Part shown: one piece after another, positions 41,993 to 49,036 of the stretch | Layout of the letters: the number at the start of each line of letters is the position of its first letter | Position numbering within the stretch: position 1 is the stretch's first letter | Assembly: GCA_900542555.1 (NCBI GenBank) | Contig: UQNU01000009.1 | Location: 1-49,036, forward strand | DNA length: 49,036 nt | Source of the DNA: an uncultured Collinsella sp. | GTDB lineage: Bacteria > Actinomycetota > Coriobacteriia > Coriobacteriales > Coriobacteriaceae | Direction of reading: 5' to 3' | Made by a program: the position numbers and the translations under genes | The notes under the pieces: generated by a model | Told to the model about the DNA's origin: nothing | Databases searched by the model: none | Seen by the model: only the letters and a program-made list of their open reading frames with translations

Positions 41993-42070
41993 GGCCCCTT
42001 GGCCTTTAGTTTGCTACTGCGAACAGTCCTGCTCGCGCGGGACTTGTATCAAACTAAAGGCCAAGGGGCC
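41993..42070. repeat. 78-base hairpin with 21-bp perfect stem
   Basis: Arms 41993-42013 and 42050-42070 are perfectly complementary over 21 bp (GGCCCCTTGG at one end). The 36-base loop holds an inner 8-bp hairpin (AGTCCTGC with GCGGGACT, one G-T pair). No T-run follows on either strand. It sits after the glycosyltransferase, in front of the inverted relic at 42096-42131. Confidence 0.8.
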
Positions 42071-42095
42071 TCTGCTATAAGAATCGATTGTCAGG

Positions 42096-42131
42096 TTATT
42101 TGAATTTGAAGATCTTCGAAGCGCGGTACAC
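42096..42131 (-). pseudogene. C-terminal relic of a second glycosyltransferase
   Basis: On the minus strand the last codons read VYRASKIFKFK then TAA, matching the end of the glycosyltransferase at 41960 (LYRLASKIFKFN). DNA differences include synonymous changes (GCC TCA against GCT TCG), as expected for diverged coding copies. A perfect 17-bp inverted repeat (41940-41956 with 42100-42116) results. Upstream the frame soon meets a stop, so only the tail remains. Confidence 0.55.
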
Positions 42132-42163
42132 AGGGGCCTGGGCTGAAAAGAATTAGGTTGGAA

Positions 42164-42292
42164 GTCGGTCGGAGGCGGGCGGGCATTACGTTTGTCGCGA
42201 GTTCCGCATGCAAAGAAGGCCACTTAATGTGGCCTTCGTCTTGCATAGGACTGTAGAGCAGCAAACGTAACGCCCGCCCGTCTCCGACCGAC
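42164..42292. repeat. 129-base inverted-repeat element with nested hairpins
   Basis: Arms 42164-42194 and 42262-42292 are complementary over 31 bp except one A/C mismatch and one G-T pair. The 67-base centre holds ATGCAA/TTGCAT (42208-42246) around a perfect 9-bp stem GAAGGCCAC/GTGGCCTTC (42215-42237). It ends 12 bases before the stop codon of the P1 peptidase. No transposase gene is present; the form is MITE-like. Confidence 0.75.
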
Positions 42293-42303
42293 GGTCGAGT
42301 GGA

Positions 42304-43305
42304 CTACTTCGCGGCGCCGGGGATGCTGTGGGAGGTTTTGGCGGTTTTGGCTCCGTTTACGATGGCAGTTTCCAGGGCCCTTACTGCGAGCATGCCCAGC
42401 AGGTCTAGGGGAACGGCGGCGCTTGCCTGGGCGCCCAGTTTGCCGCTGGCGAGGGTGTAGATGGTGTCGCCGTCGTTGGTGGTGTGTGTGGGGCGGATGG
42501 CGTGTGCGTAGGCGTCTGCGGCCATCTGGGAGACCTTAGTGGCTTGTGCCTTAGTGAGTTCCACGTTGGTGACGATGCAGCTGATGGTGGTGTTGGTGCG
42601 GTCGAGCGGCATCTGCATGGATCCGGCGGCGGCAAAGGCTGCGAGTTCCATGTCGACGATTTGGTCACTATCGGCTGCGGCGCGCATGCCGGCGACCCAC
42701 TCGCCGGTGAAGGGGTCGACAACGTTGCCGCAGGCGTTGACCGAGACCACGGCGCCCACCTTGATGGGGCCGAGCGCCACGGCGGCAGCGCCAAGGCCGG
42801 CCTTCATGCAGGTGGCGGGCCCCATGAGCTTGCCTACAGTGGCGCCGGTGCCGGCGCCTACGTTGCCCTGCTCGAGCGTGGTGGGGGTGTTGTCGAGTGC
42901 TTCGCGCACGGCGGCAATGCCGGCCTCAATGTCGGGGCGAACGGTGGGGCTACCAAAGGCGAGATCGAAGATACAGCTGGAGCACACGATAGGCACCTGC
43001 GTGGGGCCGACGGGAAGGCCGATGCCGCGGCTCTCAAGCTCGCGAGCGACGCCGCTTGCAGCCTCGAGGCCAAAGGCCGATCCACCCGAAAGGCAGACGG
43101 CGTGGACCTTGTCGACGGTGTTCTCGGGTCGCAGCAGGTCGGTTTCGCGCGATGCTGGAGCACCGCCGCGAACGTCAACGCCGCCGGTGGCGCCCTCGGG
43201 TGCCACGATTACGGTGCAACCGGTGCCGGCCTCCTCGTCCGTATAGTTGCCATAGCAAAAGCCATCGACATCGCAGACGTCAATGGCCTCGAGCAGTGTA
43301 TCCAT
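42304..43305 (-). CDS. P1 family aminopeptidase (DmpA/S58)
   Basis: A 333-residue member of the DmpA/OAT superfamily of self-processing aminopeptidases, which remove N-terminal D- or L-amino acids or open cyclic amides. Marks are VHAVCLSGGSAFGLEAASGV near 68-86, NVGAGTGATVGK near 148-159, and the segment TNTTISCIVTNV around 237-248 where autoprocessing is expected in relatives. AGGAG precedes the ATG at 43305. It follows maf on the same strand with a stem-loop between. Confidence 0.87.
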   Translation of the reverse strand: MDTLLEAIDVCDVDGFCYGNYTDEEAGTGCTVIVAPEGATGGVDVRGGAPASRETDLLRPENTVDKVHAVCLSGGSAFGLEAASGVARELESRGIGLPVGPTQVPIVCSSCIFDLAFGSPTVRPDIEAGIAAVREALDNTPTTLEQGNVGAGTGATVGKLMGPATCMKAGLGAAAVALGPIKVGAVVSVNACGNVVDPFTGEWVAGMRAAADSDQIVDMELAAFAAAGSMQMPLDRTNTTISCIVTNVELTKAQATKVSQMAADAYAHAIRPTHTTNDGDTIYTLASGKLGAQASAAVPLDLLGMLAVRALETAIVNGAKTAKTSHSIPGAAK

Positions 43306-43368
43306 GTTTAACTCCTATCGGTTTTCCGCCGCGCCTTGTGCCCGGTCGGGATCCGTACGGTACGCCAA

Positions 43369-43408
43369 AATTGTAGGCGCTGGGGAATACCCAGCGCCAG
43401 ATACAATT
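43369..43408 (-). other. Stem-loop between maf and the P1 peptidase
   Basis: A 9-bp stem GGCGCTGGG/CCCAGCGCC (43376-43384 with 43390-43398), extended by AATTGTA/TACAATT with a small bulge. The outer arm includes the maf stop codon. Confidence 0.65.
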
Positions 43409-43988
43409 ACGAGAGTTTTTGAATCGCGCGCGCGACGCGGGCGATGGGTAGGCCCACCACGTTATAGAAGTCGCCCGAAATATCGTGCACGAGCATGCGT
43501 CCGCCTGTGCCCTGAATGCCGTAGGCGCCGGCCTTGTCCATGGGCTCACCCGAGGCGACGTAGCGTTCGATCTGTTCGTCGGTGAGCTCGTAGAACGCCA
43601 CGTCGGTCACATCGACAAAGGATAGGCTCTCGGCGGCATGCGGGGCTGTAGCGTCGCCGGCTTTAACGATGCAGACGCCGGTTGCGACCTGGTGCGTGCG
43701 GCCCGAAAGTTCACGGAGCATGGTGCGCGCCTCGTCCTCGGTTGCCGGCTTGCCCAGAATCTTGCCGTCAAAGGTGACGATGGTGTCGGCCGCGACCGTC
43801 AGCTCATTGGGCTCGGCATACTCGGCAGCAACGGCAGCCGCCTTGGCGCGTGCCAAGCGCTCGACAAGCGTGAGCGGGGCCTCGCCATCAAAGGGCGTTT
43901 CGTCGATATCCGCGGGAATCACGCGAATGTTGTAGCCTGCCTCGCGCATCAGCTCTATGCGGCGCGGCGATTGCGAAGCCAAAATCAT
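43407..43988 (-). CDS. maf: Maf-family nucleotide pyrophosphatase
   Basis: A 193-residue Maf/YhdE-type nucleoside triphosphate pyrophosphatase that removes non-canonical or modified nucleotides and affects septum formation. Motifs are LASQSPRRIELM at the start, VAADTIVTFDGKILGKP in the middle, and the metal-binding region EPMDKAGAYGIQGTG. The ATG overlaps the DJ-1-like gene's stop (ATGA), so it is coupled to it. Confidence 0.93.
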   Translation of the reverse strand: MILASQSPRRIELMREAGYNIRVIPADIDETPFDGEAPLTLVERLARAKAAAVAAEYAEPNELTVAADTIVTFDGKILGKPATEDEARTMLRELSGRTHQVATGVCIVKAGDATAPHAAESLSFVDVTDVAFYELTDEQIERYVASGEPMDKAGAYGIQGTGGRMLVHDISGDFYNVVGLPIARVARAIQKLS

Positions 43989-44527
43989 AGTTGGATACCC
44001 TCGGCGACCTTCTCGACGGCCTTGTCGCCGGCGAGCGTGCGTAGCAGCTCCAATGCAAAGGGGAGTGACTGTGCCATGCCGCTGGCAGTGATGATGTTGC
44101 CGTCTTGCGTGACCTTCTCGCCGGTATAGGCGCCCTTGGGGAAGCTCTTCTCAAAGCCGGGGAAGCACGTGGCGCGGCGCCCCTCGAGCAGGTCAAGCTC
44201 GCCCAGGATAAACGGGGCGGCGCAGATGGCGGCAACGTGCTTGGTCGCGGCGAACTCGCAGACTACGTCGCAGACGCGCTGGTCGGCGCGCAGGTTAGTG
44301 GCGCCGGGCAGACCGCCGGGCAGCACGACGCAGTCGTACTCGTCAAAGTTGATCTCATCAAAGAGCGCATCGCAGGTCACGGGGATCTGCAGCGAGCTTA
44401 CGACCTCACGCGTGGGCATGATCGAGACGAGCGTGGCACGCACGCCGCCGCGACGCATGACGTCGACCATGGTCAGACATTCAATAGTTTCAAAGCCATC
44501 GGCGGCGAGAACGGCAACGCTGGGCAT
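43985..44527 (-). CDS. DJ-1/PfpI family protein
   Basis: A 180-residue DJ-1/ThiJ/PfpI-superfamily protein. The nucleophile elbow is AAICAAPFIL with its cysteine; the glutamate near the start (DGFETIE) and the GGLPGATNLR loop are family marks. It may be a deglycase, chaperone or glyoxalase-like enzyme. The start at 44527 has GAAAGG upstream. It is cotranscribed with maf through a four-base overlap. Confidence 0.9.
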   Translation of the reverse strand: MPSVAVLAADGFETIECLTMVDVMRRGGVRATLVSIMPTREVVSSLQIPVTCDALFDEINFDEYDCVVLPGGLPGATNLRADQRVCDVVCEFAATKHVAAICAAPFILGELDLLEGRRATCFPGFEKSFPKGAYTGEKVTQDGNIITASGMAQSLPFALELLRTLAGDKAVEKVAEGIQL

Positions 44528-44632
44528 GAGGGTTCCTTTCATAGGCGGCATACAATTAGCCGTCTTATACCCCGAAGACCTCCGCTTGCCACGCTCGATT
44601 TCCCAATGATTTTTTGAGCAATGATTAAGTGG

Positions 44633-45946
44633 CTAGTTGCGCCTAAGGTGGACGACGGTCTCGCAGTGGAAGGTTTGTGGGAACAGGTCGACTGGCGTGA
44701 TCTTTACGGGAGAGAAAGTACCTTCTTCGACAAAGCGTTTGAGATCGCGTGCCAGGGTGGCCGGGTCGCAGCTCACGTAGGCGACATCGCGAGCACTCGT
44801 GCTGGCGATAAGGTCGATCGCCTCGGGGGCGAGGCCTGCGCGCGGCGGGTCGACCACCAAGACGTCGGCATCCTGGTCGGGGAACTCGCGCACCGCGTCT
44901 CCGCCAATGACGTCGACGTTATCAAGCTTGTTGATCTCCAGGTTACGGCGCAGGTCGCGCACGGCGGGGCCGTAGGCCTCGACGGCGGCGACAAAGTCGC
45001 AGCGGCGGGCGAGCGGCAGGGTAAAGGTGCCGGCACCGCAGTACAGGTCCACGGCAAGCTCGTCTTCCTGCGGATCGAGCGCTTCCATGACAAGCTCGAT
45101 CAAAATCTCGGCGCCCTTGGTGTTGACTTGGAAAAACGATGGGGCGGACAGGCGCATCTGGCCGTCAGCGATGTTCTCGGTCCACGAGCCCTCACCGGCG
45201 AGCATCTCCACCTTAGAGACGCGGCGGGCCTTCTTTTCGCCCTTGCTCATCACGCGCACGATGCTCGTGGGATGAGCGGCGTCCGCCAGCACGCGGGAGA
45301 CCTGCGAGCGCGGAAAAGAGCCTGTCGGCGTCCAGAGTGCGACCTCGAGTGCCTTGGTGCGGCGCGATGCGCGAATGCCCACGCGTTCGAGCCTCAAGTC
45401 ATGGCTGCCGCTTAGATAGTTAAGTGCGCCGACGACCGATTTGAGTGCCTTCGGGAAGCGCTTATCGAACAGCGGACACATATCGACGGTCACGATTTTG
45501 CTGGGGTCGACACCGTGCATGCCAAGGCGCACGCGACCGTTGACGACGGTCGGTTCGAGCTCGATTTTATTGCGGTAGCCCCAGTCGTCCTTGGTGTGGC
45601 AGATGGGCTGTACCAACTCATCGACCTGCTCAGGAGCGAACTTGCCGATGCGCTCGAGCGTGGAGCGCAGGTTTTGCTCCTTGGCGGCGAGCTGTGCCGT
45701 GCGTGAGAGATTGCCCCACGAACAACCACCGCAGATGCCCACGAAGGGGCAGGGGGGCTGAATGCGATCGGGGCTCGGCTTCAGAATCTCGGTCGTGCGG
45801 GCGCGCATAAACGACTTGCCGTCCTGCACGACCTCGGCTTCGACGGTGTCGCCTGCCACGGCGCCCTGCACAAAGACGGCCTTGCCGTTGTCGGCATGTG
45901 CCAGACCGTCGGTGCCGTACGTCATCGATTCTATGGTGAGCTTCAT
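44633..45946 (-). CDS. 23S rRNA (uracil-5-)-methyltransferase, RumA/RlmD type
   Basis: S-adenosylmethionine-dependent 5-methyluridine methyltransferase. 437 residues. An N-terminal TRAM domain (KLTIESMTYGTDGLAHADNG) is followed by the iron-sulfur cysteines CPFVGICGGCSW and a later DMCPLF. The SAM-binding domain contains VDLYCGAGTFTLPLA, and the catalytic cysteine is in VSCDPATLARDL. The start at 45946 (MKLTI) follows AGGAAT. A stem-loop separates it from ppk. Whether the target is rRNA or tRNA cannot be told from sequence alone. Confidence 0.9.
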   Translation of the reverse strand: MKLTIESMTYGTDGLAHADNGKAVFVQGAVAGDTVEAEVVQDGKSFMRARTTEILKPSPDRIQPPCPFVGICGGCSWGNLSRTAQLAAKEQNLRSTLERIGKFAPEQVDELVQPICHTKDDWGYRNKIELEPTVVNGRVRLGMHGVDPSKIVTVDMCPLFDKRFPKALKSVVGALNYLSGSHDLRLERVGIRASRRTKALEVALWTPTGSFPRSQVSRVLADAAHPTSIVRVMSKGEKKARRVSKVEMLAGEGSWTENIADGQMRLSAPSFFQVNTKGAEILIELVMEALDPQEDELAVDLYCGAGTFTLPLARRCDFVAAVEAYGPAVRDLRRNLEINKLDNVDVIGGDAVREFPDQDADVLVVDPPRAGLAPEAIDLIASTSARDVAYVSCDPATLARDLKRFVEEGTFSPVKITPVDLFPQTFHCETVVHLRRN

Positions 45947-45995
45947 ATTCCTGCCTGCCATTCGCGGTTTTGTTCGCAACCATGGTAGCAGGGAA

Positions 45996-46037
45996 AAGCG
46001 CCCCGTATCTGGGGCATTCCTCAAATACGGGGCGCTT
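45996..46037 (-). terminator. Stem-loop between ppk and the methyltransferase
   Basis: Perfect 13-bp GC-rich stem (45996-46008 with 46025-46037) and a 16-base loop, followed on the minus strand by TTCCC. It lies 11 bases past the ppk stop and 50 bases before the methyltransferase ATG. Confidence 0.75.
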
Positions 46038-46047
46038 CTACAAACGA

Positions 46048-48450
46048 CTATTTCGTCTTGCCGGTAATGAGCGTCTTAAGACCCAGGCCGATCAGGCCCA
46101 GGCCCATGCGCACGCGACCGGGGCGATGGCGCTCGATGGCCTTGGTCTTGCCGGCGGGCTTATCGCGACGGGTGCTCGTCTCGGATGCGGGCTTGGTGAC
46201 CTGAGGCTCGGGCCGAGGTGCAGGTGCAGGCTCGGGCTCAATGACGGTCGCCTGGACCTTCTGAACCTCGGTTGTGGCCGGCTGCGGTTCGGGCTCCGGC
46301 TGGGATGCGAGTGCGGGTTCTGCCTTGGCGGCGGCCTCGGCGTTGCGATAGGCACGCTCCAGCAGAGCCTCCTGCGAGTTGAAGGGTTTCTCACCCTCTG
46401 CACGCTCCACGGGGACCCAGGTGCCGTCGCTCGTGAGGCTGCGGGCCTTCACGTTGTCGCGCAGCTGCATGCCCATGTACTCGTGCACTAGGGCGCGGCA
46501 GGTGGGGTCGAGCACGGGGAAGGCAATCTCCACGCGGTGCTCGGTGTTGCGCGTCATCATGTCTGCCGAGCTCAGGTAAATCATGTCCGAGTCCACGCCG
46601 AAAGCATAGACGCGCGCGTGCTCCAAAAAGCGTCCGACGATGGAGCGGACATGCACGTTCTCGGTCTTGCCTGGAACACCGGGCTTGAGGCACGAGATGC
46701 CGCGGATGATCATGTCTACGCGGACTCCAGCGCACGATGCCTCGGCGATCTTGTCGATGACCTCGCGGTCGGTGAGCGAGTTGAGCTTAAAGAACACGCG
46801 GGCGGGCTCGCCAGCGAGAGCGCGCTGAATCTCGCGATCCAGACCGCGCATGATGAGCGGCTTGAGGCCTACGGGCGCCACACCCAGGAAGCGGTAGTCG
46901 CCGCGCAGGTTGCCCAGCGACAGATTGCGGAAGAACAGGTTGGCGTCTTCACCGATGCCGGGATGGGCTGTCATGAGCATAAAGTCGCTGTAGAGTTTGG
47001 CCGTCTTCTCGTTAAAGTTGCCGGTGCCCAAAAGCGTGAGGCGGGTGAGCGCCATGCCCTCGCGATAGGTGAGCTGGCAGATCTTTGAGTGGCATTTAAA
47101 GCCCTCGGAACCATAGATGACGGTGCAGCCCGCCTCTTCCAGACGCTCGGCCCACTCGATGTTGTTCTGCTCGTCGAAGCGGGCGCGGAGCTCCATGAGC
47201 ACCGTGACCTCTTTGCCGTTCTCGGCGGCATCGATCAGCGACTCGCATAGGCGGCTCTGCTTGGCCACGCGGTAGAGCGTGATGCGCAGCGAGATGCACT
47301 CGGGGTCGTAGGCGGCCTCGTGCACTAGATCCAGGAAGGGGTTCATGGCCTCGTAGGGATAAAAGAGCAGCTTGTCGCCCTGCAGCACCTGTTCGCGGAT
47401 GGAGCGAGTCATATCGATGGTGGGATTGGGCTGCGGCCTAAACGGCGTAAAGAGCAGCTCGTTGCGCAGGTGCTCGGGAATCTTGCCCTCAATGCCAAAG
47501 ACGTAGCCCAGGTCGAGCGGGATATCGCAGGTAAAGACCGAGCGACGCGAAAGCTCGAGCGCCTTGCGGATAGTCTTGAGCGTCGCCTTCTCGAGCGATC
47601 CCGAGACCGCGAGCACTACCGGCTGCAGGCGCAGGCGCTTCTTGAGAATGCGCTTCATGTGCTGGCGGTAGTCCTCTTCCTCTTCGACGCCCTCGCCGTC
47701 CGGATCGATGTCGGCGTTGCGGGTGACGCGGATCAGCGCACGATCCAGCGGCTTATAGGAGCCAAAGCAGCTGTCCAGGCAGGCGAGGATGACGTCCTCG
47801 AGCAAGATGTAGGAGTAGGTGCCGGTGGGCGAGGGGATCTCGACCACGCGGTTCATCGAGGCGGGAATCTCGATAAGGCCCAGCAGGCTCTCCTCGTCGG
47901 TGGCGCCGTCCAGACCACAGGCCAGATAGAGCGCTCCATTGCGCAGGTTGGGGAAGGGGTGGCGAGGATCGATGACCAGCGGCGAGATGACCGGCGACAC
48001 GTAGGCCTGGAAGTAGCGGGTTACGAAGGTGCGCTCCTCGGGCGTAAGCGAATCGATGCGGGCGCGGTGAACGCCCAGAGTGTCGAGCTTGCCCTCGATG
48101 CTCTTAAAGATCGACTCCCAGCGGGTAAGGAGCCCGGGCAGCTCTGCCATGACGGCGTTGACCTGCTCGGAGGCGGTCATATTGCTCTTGTTATCGACAG
48201 GCTGTTTTTTGAGTTCTGCCAGGTCGGACAGGCCGCCCACGCGTACCATAAGGAATTCGTCGAGGTTGGACTCGAAGATCGAGACGAATTTAAGGCGCTC
48301 GAACAGCGGCACGGACTCATCGAAGGCCTCGTCGAGCACGCGGTTGTCAAAGCGCAGCCAGCTGAGCTCTCGATTTTGCGTGTACGAGAAGTCGCGCGGC
48401 GGCTTGCGCTGCTTAGCGGCCTTTTGCTTCTTTTCGATTTTGCTCGGCAT
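46048..48450 (-). CDS. ppk: Polyphosphate kinase
   Basis: Reversible synthesis of inorganic polyphosphate from ATP. 800 residues, about 100 longer than typical PPK1. The N-terminal domain (YTQNRELSWLRFDNRVLDEA) and the phospholipase D-like catalytic domains are complete, with the histidine motifs FKCHSKICQLT and GRFLEHARVYAFG. After about residue 690 there is an Ala/Glu/Pro-rich linker and then a basic terminal segment (RPGRVRMGLGLIGLGLKTLI) that could be an amphipathic membrane-binding helix. The start is 48450 or the in-frame ATG at 48456; the ribosome site is weak. Confidence 0.94.
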   Translation of the reverse strand: MPSKIEKKQKAAKQRKPPRDFSYTQNRELSWLRFDNRVLDEAFDESVPLFERLKFVSIFESNLDEFLMVRVGGLSDLAELKKQPVDNKSNMTASEQVNAVMAELPGLLTRWESIFKSIEGKLDTLGVHRARIDSLTPEERTFVTRYFQAYVSPVISPLVIDPRHPFPNLRNGALYLACGLDGATDEESLLGLIEIPASMNRVVEIPSPTGTYSYILLEDVILACLDSCFGSYKPLDRALIRVTRNADIDPDGEGVEEEEDYRQHMKRILKKRLRLQPVVLAVSGSLEKATLKTIRKALELSRRSVFTCDIPLDLGYVFGIEGKIPEHLRNELLFTPFRPQPNPTIDMTRSIREQVLQGDKLLFYPYEAMNPFLDLVHEAAYDPECISLRITLYRVAKQSRLCESLIDAAENGKEVTVLMELRARFDEQNNIEWAERLEEAGCTVIYGSEGFKCHSKICQLTYREGMALTRLTLLGTGNFNEKTAKLYSDFMLMTAHPGIGEDANLFFRNLSLGNLRGDYRFLGVAPVGLKPLIMRGLDREIQRALAGEPARVFFKLNSLTDREVIDKIAEASCAGVRVDMIIRGISCLKPGVPGKTENVHVRSIVGRFLEHARVYAFGVDSDMIYLSSADMMTRNTEHRVEIAFPVLDPTCRALVHEYMGMQLRDNVKARSLTSDGTWVPVERAEGEKPFNSQEALLERAYRNAEAAAKAEPALASQPEPEPQPATTEVQKVQATVIEPEPAPAPRPEPQVTKPASETSTRRDKPAGKTKAIERHRPGRVRMGLGLIGLGLKTLITGKTK

Positions 48451-48456
48451 ATGCAT

Positions 48457-49005
48457 CTGTCCGTTCAGTCCCCGCAGGGGACGGTAGCCTAACCCTATTC
48501 ACTATTGTCTCAATTTAGTCGACTTGTGGCACGGACGTATTGTGCGAACGGTATCTTTACCTACTTCTTACGCTGACAAGTCATAGGACTGACGCCCTGC
48601 TCGTCTGCAAGCGGTCTATATCCTCACTCAACTGGTACGTAAGTGTGAATAAGAATGATGGATAGCTGAATATCATTGAATGCAGGCGGAAACGTAAACA
48701 AACATCATTTATATACATAAAACCGATTTAGCTATGCAATTCTGAATCAAAAGTTTAGAGATGCAATTGCAAATAGTTTTTAGGAAAAAAGAGCGTTTAC
48801 CTTAGAAAAGTTACTTTAGAACGCCGAAGTACATTATGGGGGAATCTCATGCGATATACCGTTCATCGCACTTTGTTGACCGTTCGGGGGCGAGGTGGAA
48901 TTGCGGGTGGAATTTGGATATAACTAGAGCTGTCAGCAAGCAGCGTCCGCTATGGAAGGGCGCTGAGAGATTCGGCCGAAAGGCCCGAAAGAAAGGTAGG
49001 AGGCC
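48457..49005. other. AT-rich non-coding region upstream of the right-edge gene
   Basis: About 550 bases with no supportable gene. It is much lower in GC than the rest of the window. Visible elements: the repeated word ATGCAATT (48734 and 48761), a tandem GGTGGAATT at 48894 and 48906, and a TATAAC box near 48919. Near the end are an 8-bp stem CAGCGTCC/GGGCGCTG and a GAAA-loop hairpin TTCGGCC/GGCCCGAA just before an AGGAGG site. It probably holds the promoter and structured leader of the gene at 49006. Confidence 0.6.
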
Positions 49006-49036
49006 ATGACGAAAGGTCTGCACGTGCCTTCCGAGA
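49006..49036 (+). CDS. Start of an unidentified gene (partial)
   Basis: ATG with AGGAGG six bases upstream; only ten codons (MTKGLHVPSE) lie in the window. The product cannot be identified. The well-formed ribosome site and structured leader support a real gene continuing past the right edge. Confidence 0.7.
   Translation, partial: MTKGLHVPSE

Noticed and set aside
41993..42070. Plain intrinsic terminator of the glycosyltransferase gene
   Set aside because: The stem is unusually long and AT/GC mixed, with no T-run on either strand, so it is listed as a repeat element.
48930..48990. CTGAG-containing leader suggestive of a TPP riboswitch
   Set aside because: Only the short word GCTGAGAG matches; the second conserved TPP block is missing.
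1..49036. CRISPR array, prophage, tRNA or rRNA genes
   Set aside because: No regularly spaced direct repeats, phage structural genes, cloverleaf-like sequences or rRNA signatures were seen.

Overview
The window looks like chromosome of a GC-rich, Gram-positive, fermentative anaerobe, most likely a Coriobacteriia member close to Collinsella. This is an inference from gene content and sequence style. The genes pointing that way are an LPXTG-anchored C69 dipeptidase, a fused ECF ATPase, L-lactate dehydrogenase, an acetate kinase/phosphotransacetylase block, UDP-galactopyranose mutase, and a D-aspartate ligase plus aspartate racemase pair. I see no rRNA, tRNA, CRISPR array, prophage or complete insertion sequence.

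Layout. 1-2.5 kb: two unfamiliar minus-strand proteins with low-complexity segments. 2.6-9.5 kb: NAD synthetase, an aminotransferase, L-lactate dehydrogenase, a DUF2974-type hydrolase and a nucleoid-associated protein. 9.6-15.3 kb: a lysine/diaminopimelate block on the minus strand, with a lysine riboswitch followed by a LysA-DapA in-frame fusion, dapB and dapH; a divergent M20 deacetylase and a small membrane protein follow. 15.4-18 kb: lipoprotein, XRE-like regulator and membrane-anchored Ser/Thr kinase. 18-22.3 kb: secreted coiled-coil wall protein, MOSC protein, and the D-Asp ligase/racemase pair. 22.4-25.9 kb: an ECF transporter (T, fused A1A2, S) behind a Trp-codon leader peptide and intrinsic terminator. 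26-33.5 kb: C69 dipeptidase, a 30-residue membrane protein, lipid kinase, RNase D, zinc peptidase, exonuclease VII and a HIT protein. 33.6-35.7 kb: a LysR/MFS pair with base composition unlike its neighbours. 35.8-39.5 kb: two tandem acetate kinases and a convergent pta. 39.7-42.3 kb: galactofuranose mutase and a glycosyltransferase, then an intergenic region full of nested inverted repeats. 42.3-48.5 kb: P1 peptidase, Maf, DJ-1-like protein, RNA methyltransferase and polyphosphate kinase. The last ~550 bases before the right edge are AT-rich and non-coding, then a new gene begins.

How the genes work together. Lysine/DAP synthesis is controlled as a unit by the riboswitch, and the D-Asp genes may use the wall precursor by adding a cross-bridge residue. 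The ECF transporter carries its own tryptophan attenuation signal, so it probably imports tryptophan or a related compound. Ldh, AckA and Pta form the fermentation end-product set.

The most notable observations are the Trp leader attenuator on an ECF transporter, the LysA-DapA fusion with an internal ribosome site, a lipoprotein mRNA whose ribosome site is buried in a 14-bp stem, tandem AckA paralogues differing at active-site positions, the 30-residue membrane protein, and a decayed second glycosyltransferase inside nested inverted repeats. Stem-loops recur between a stop codon and the next start at many junctions.
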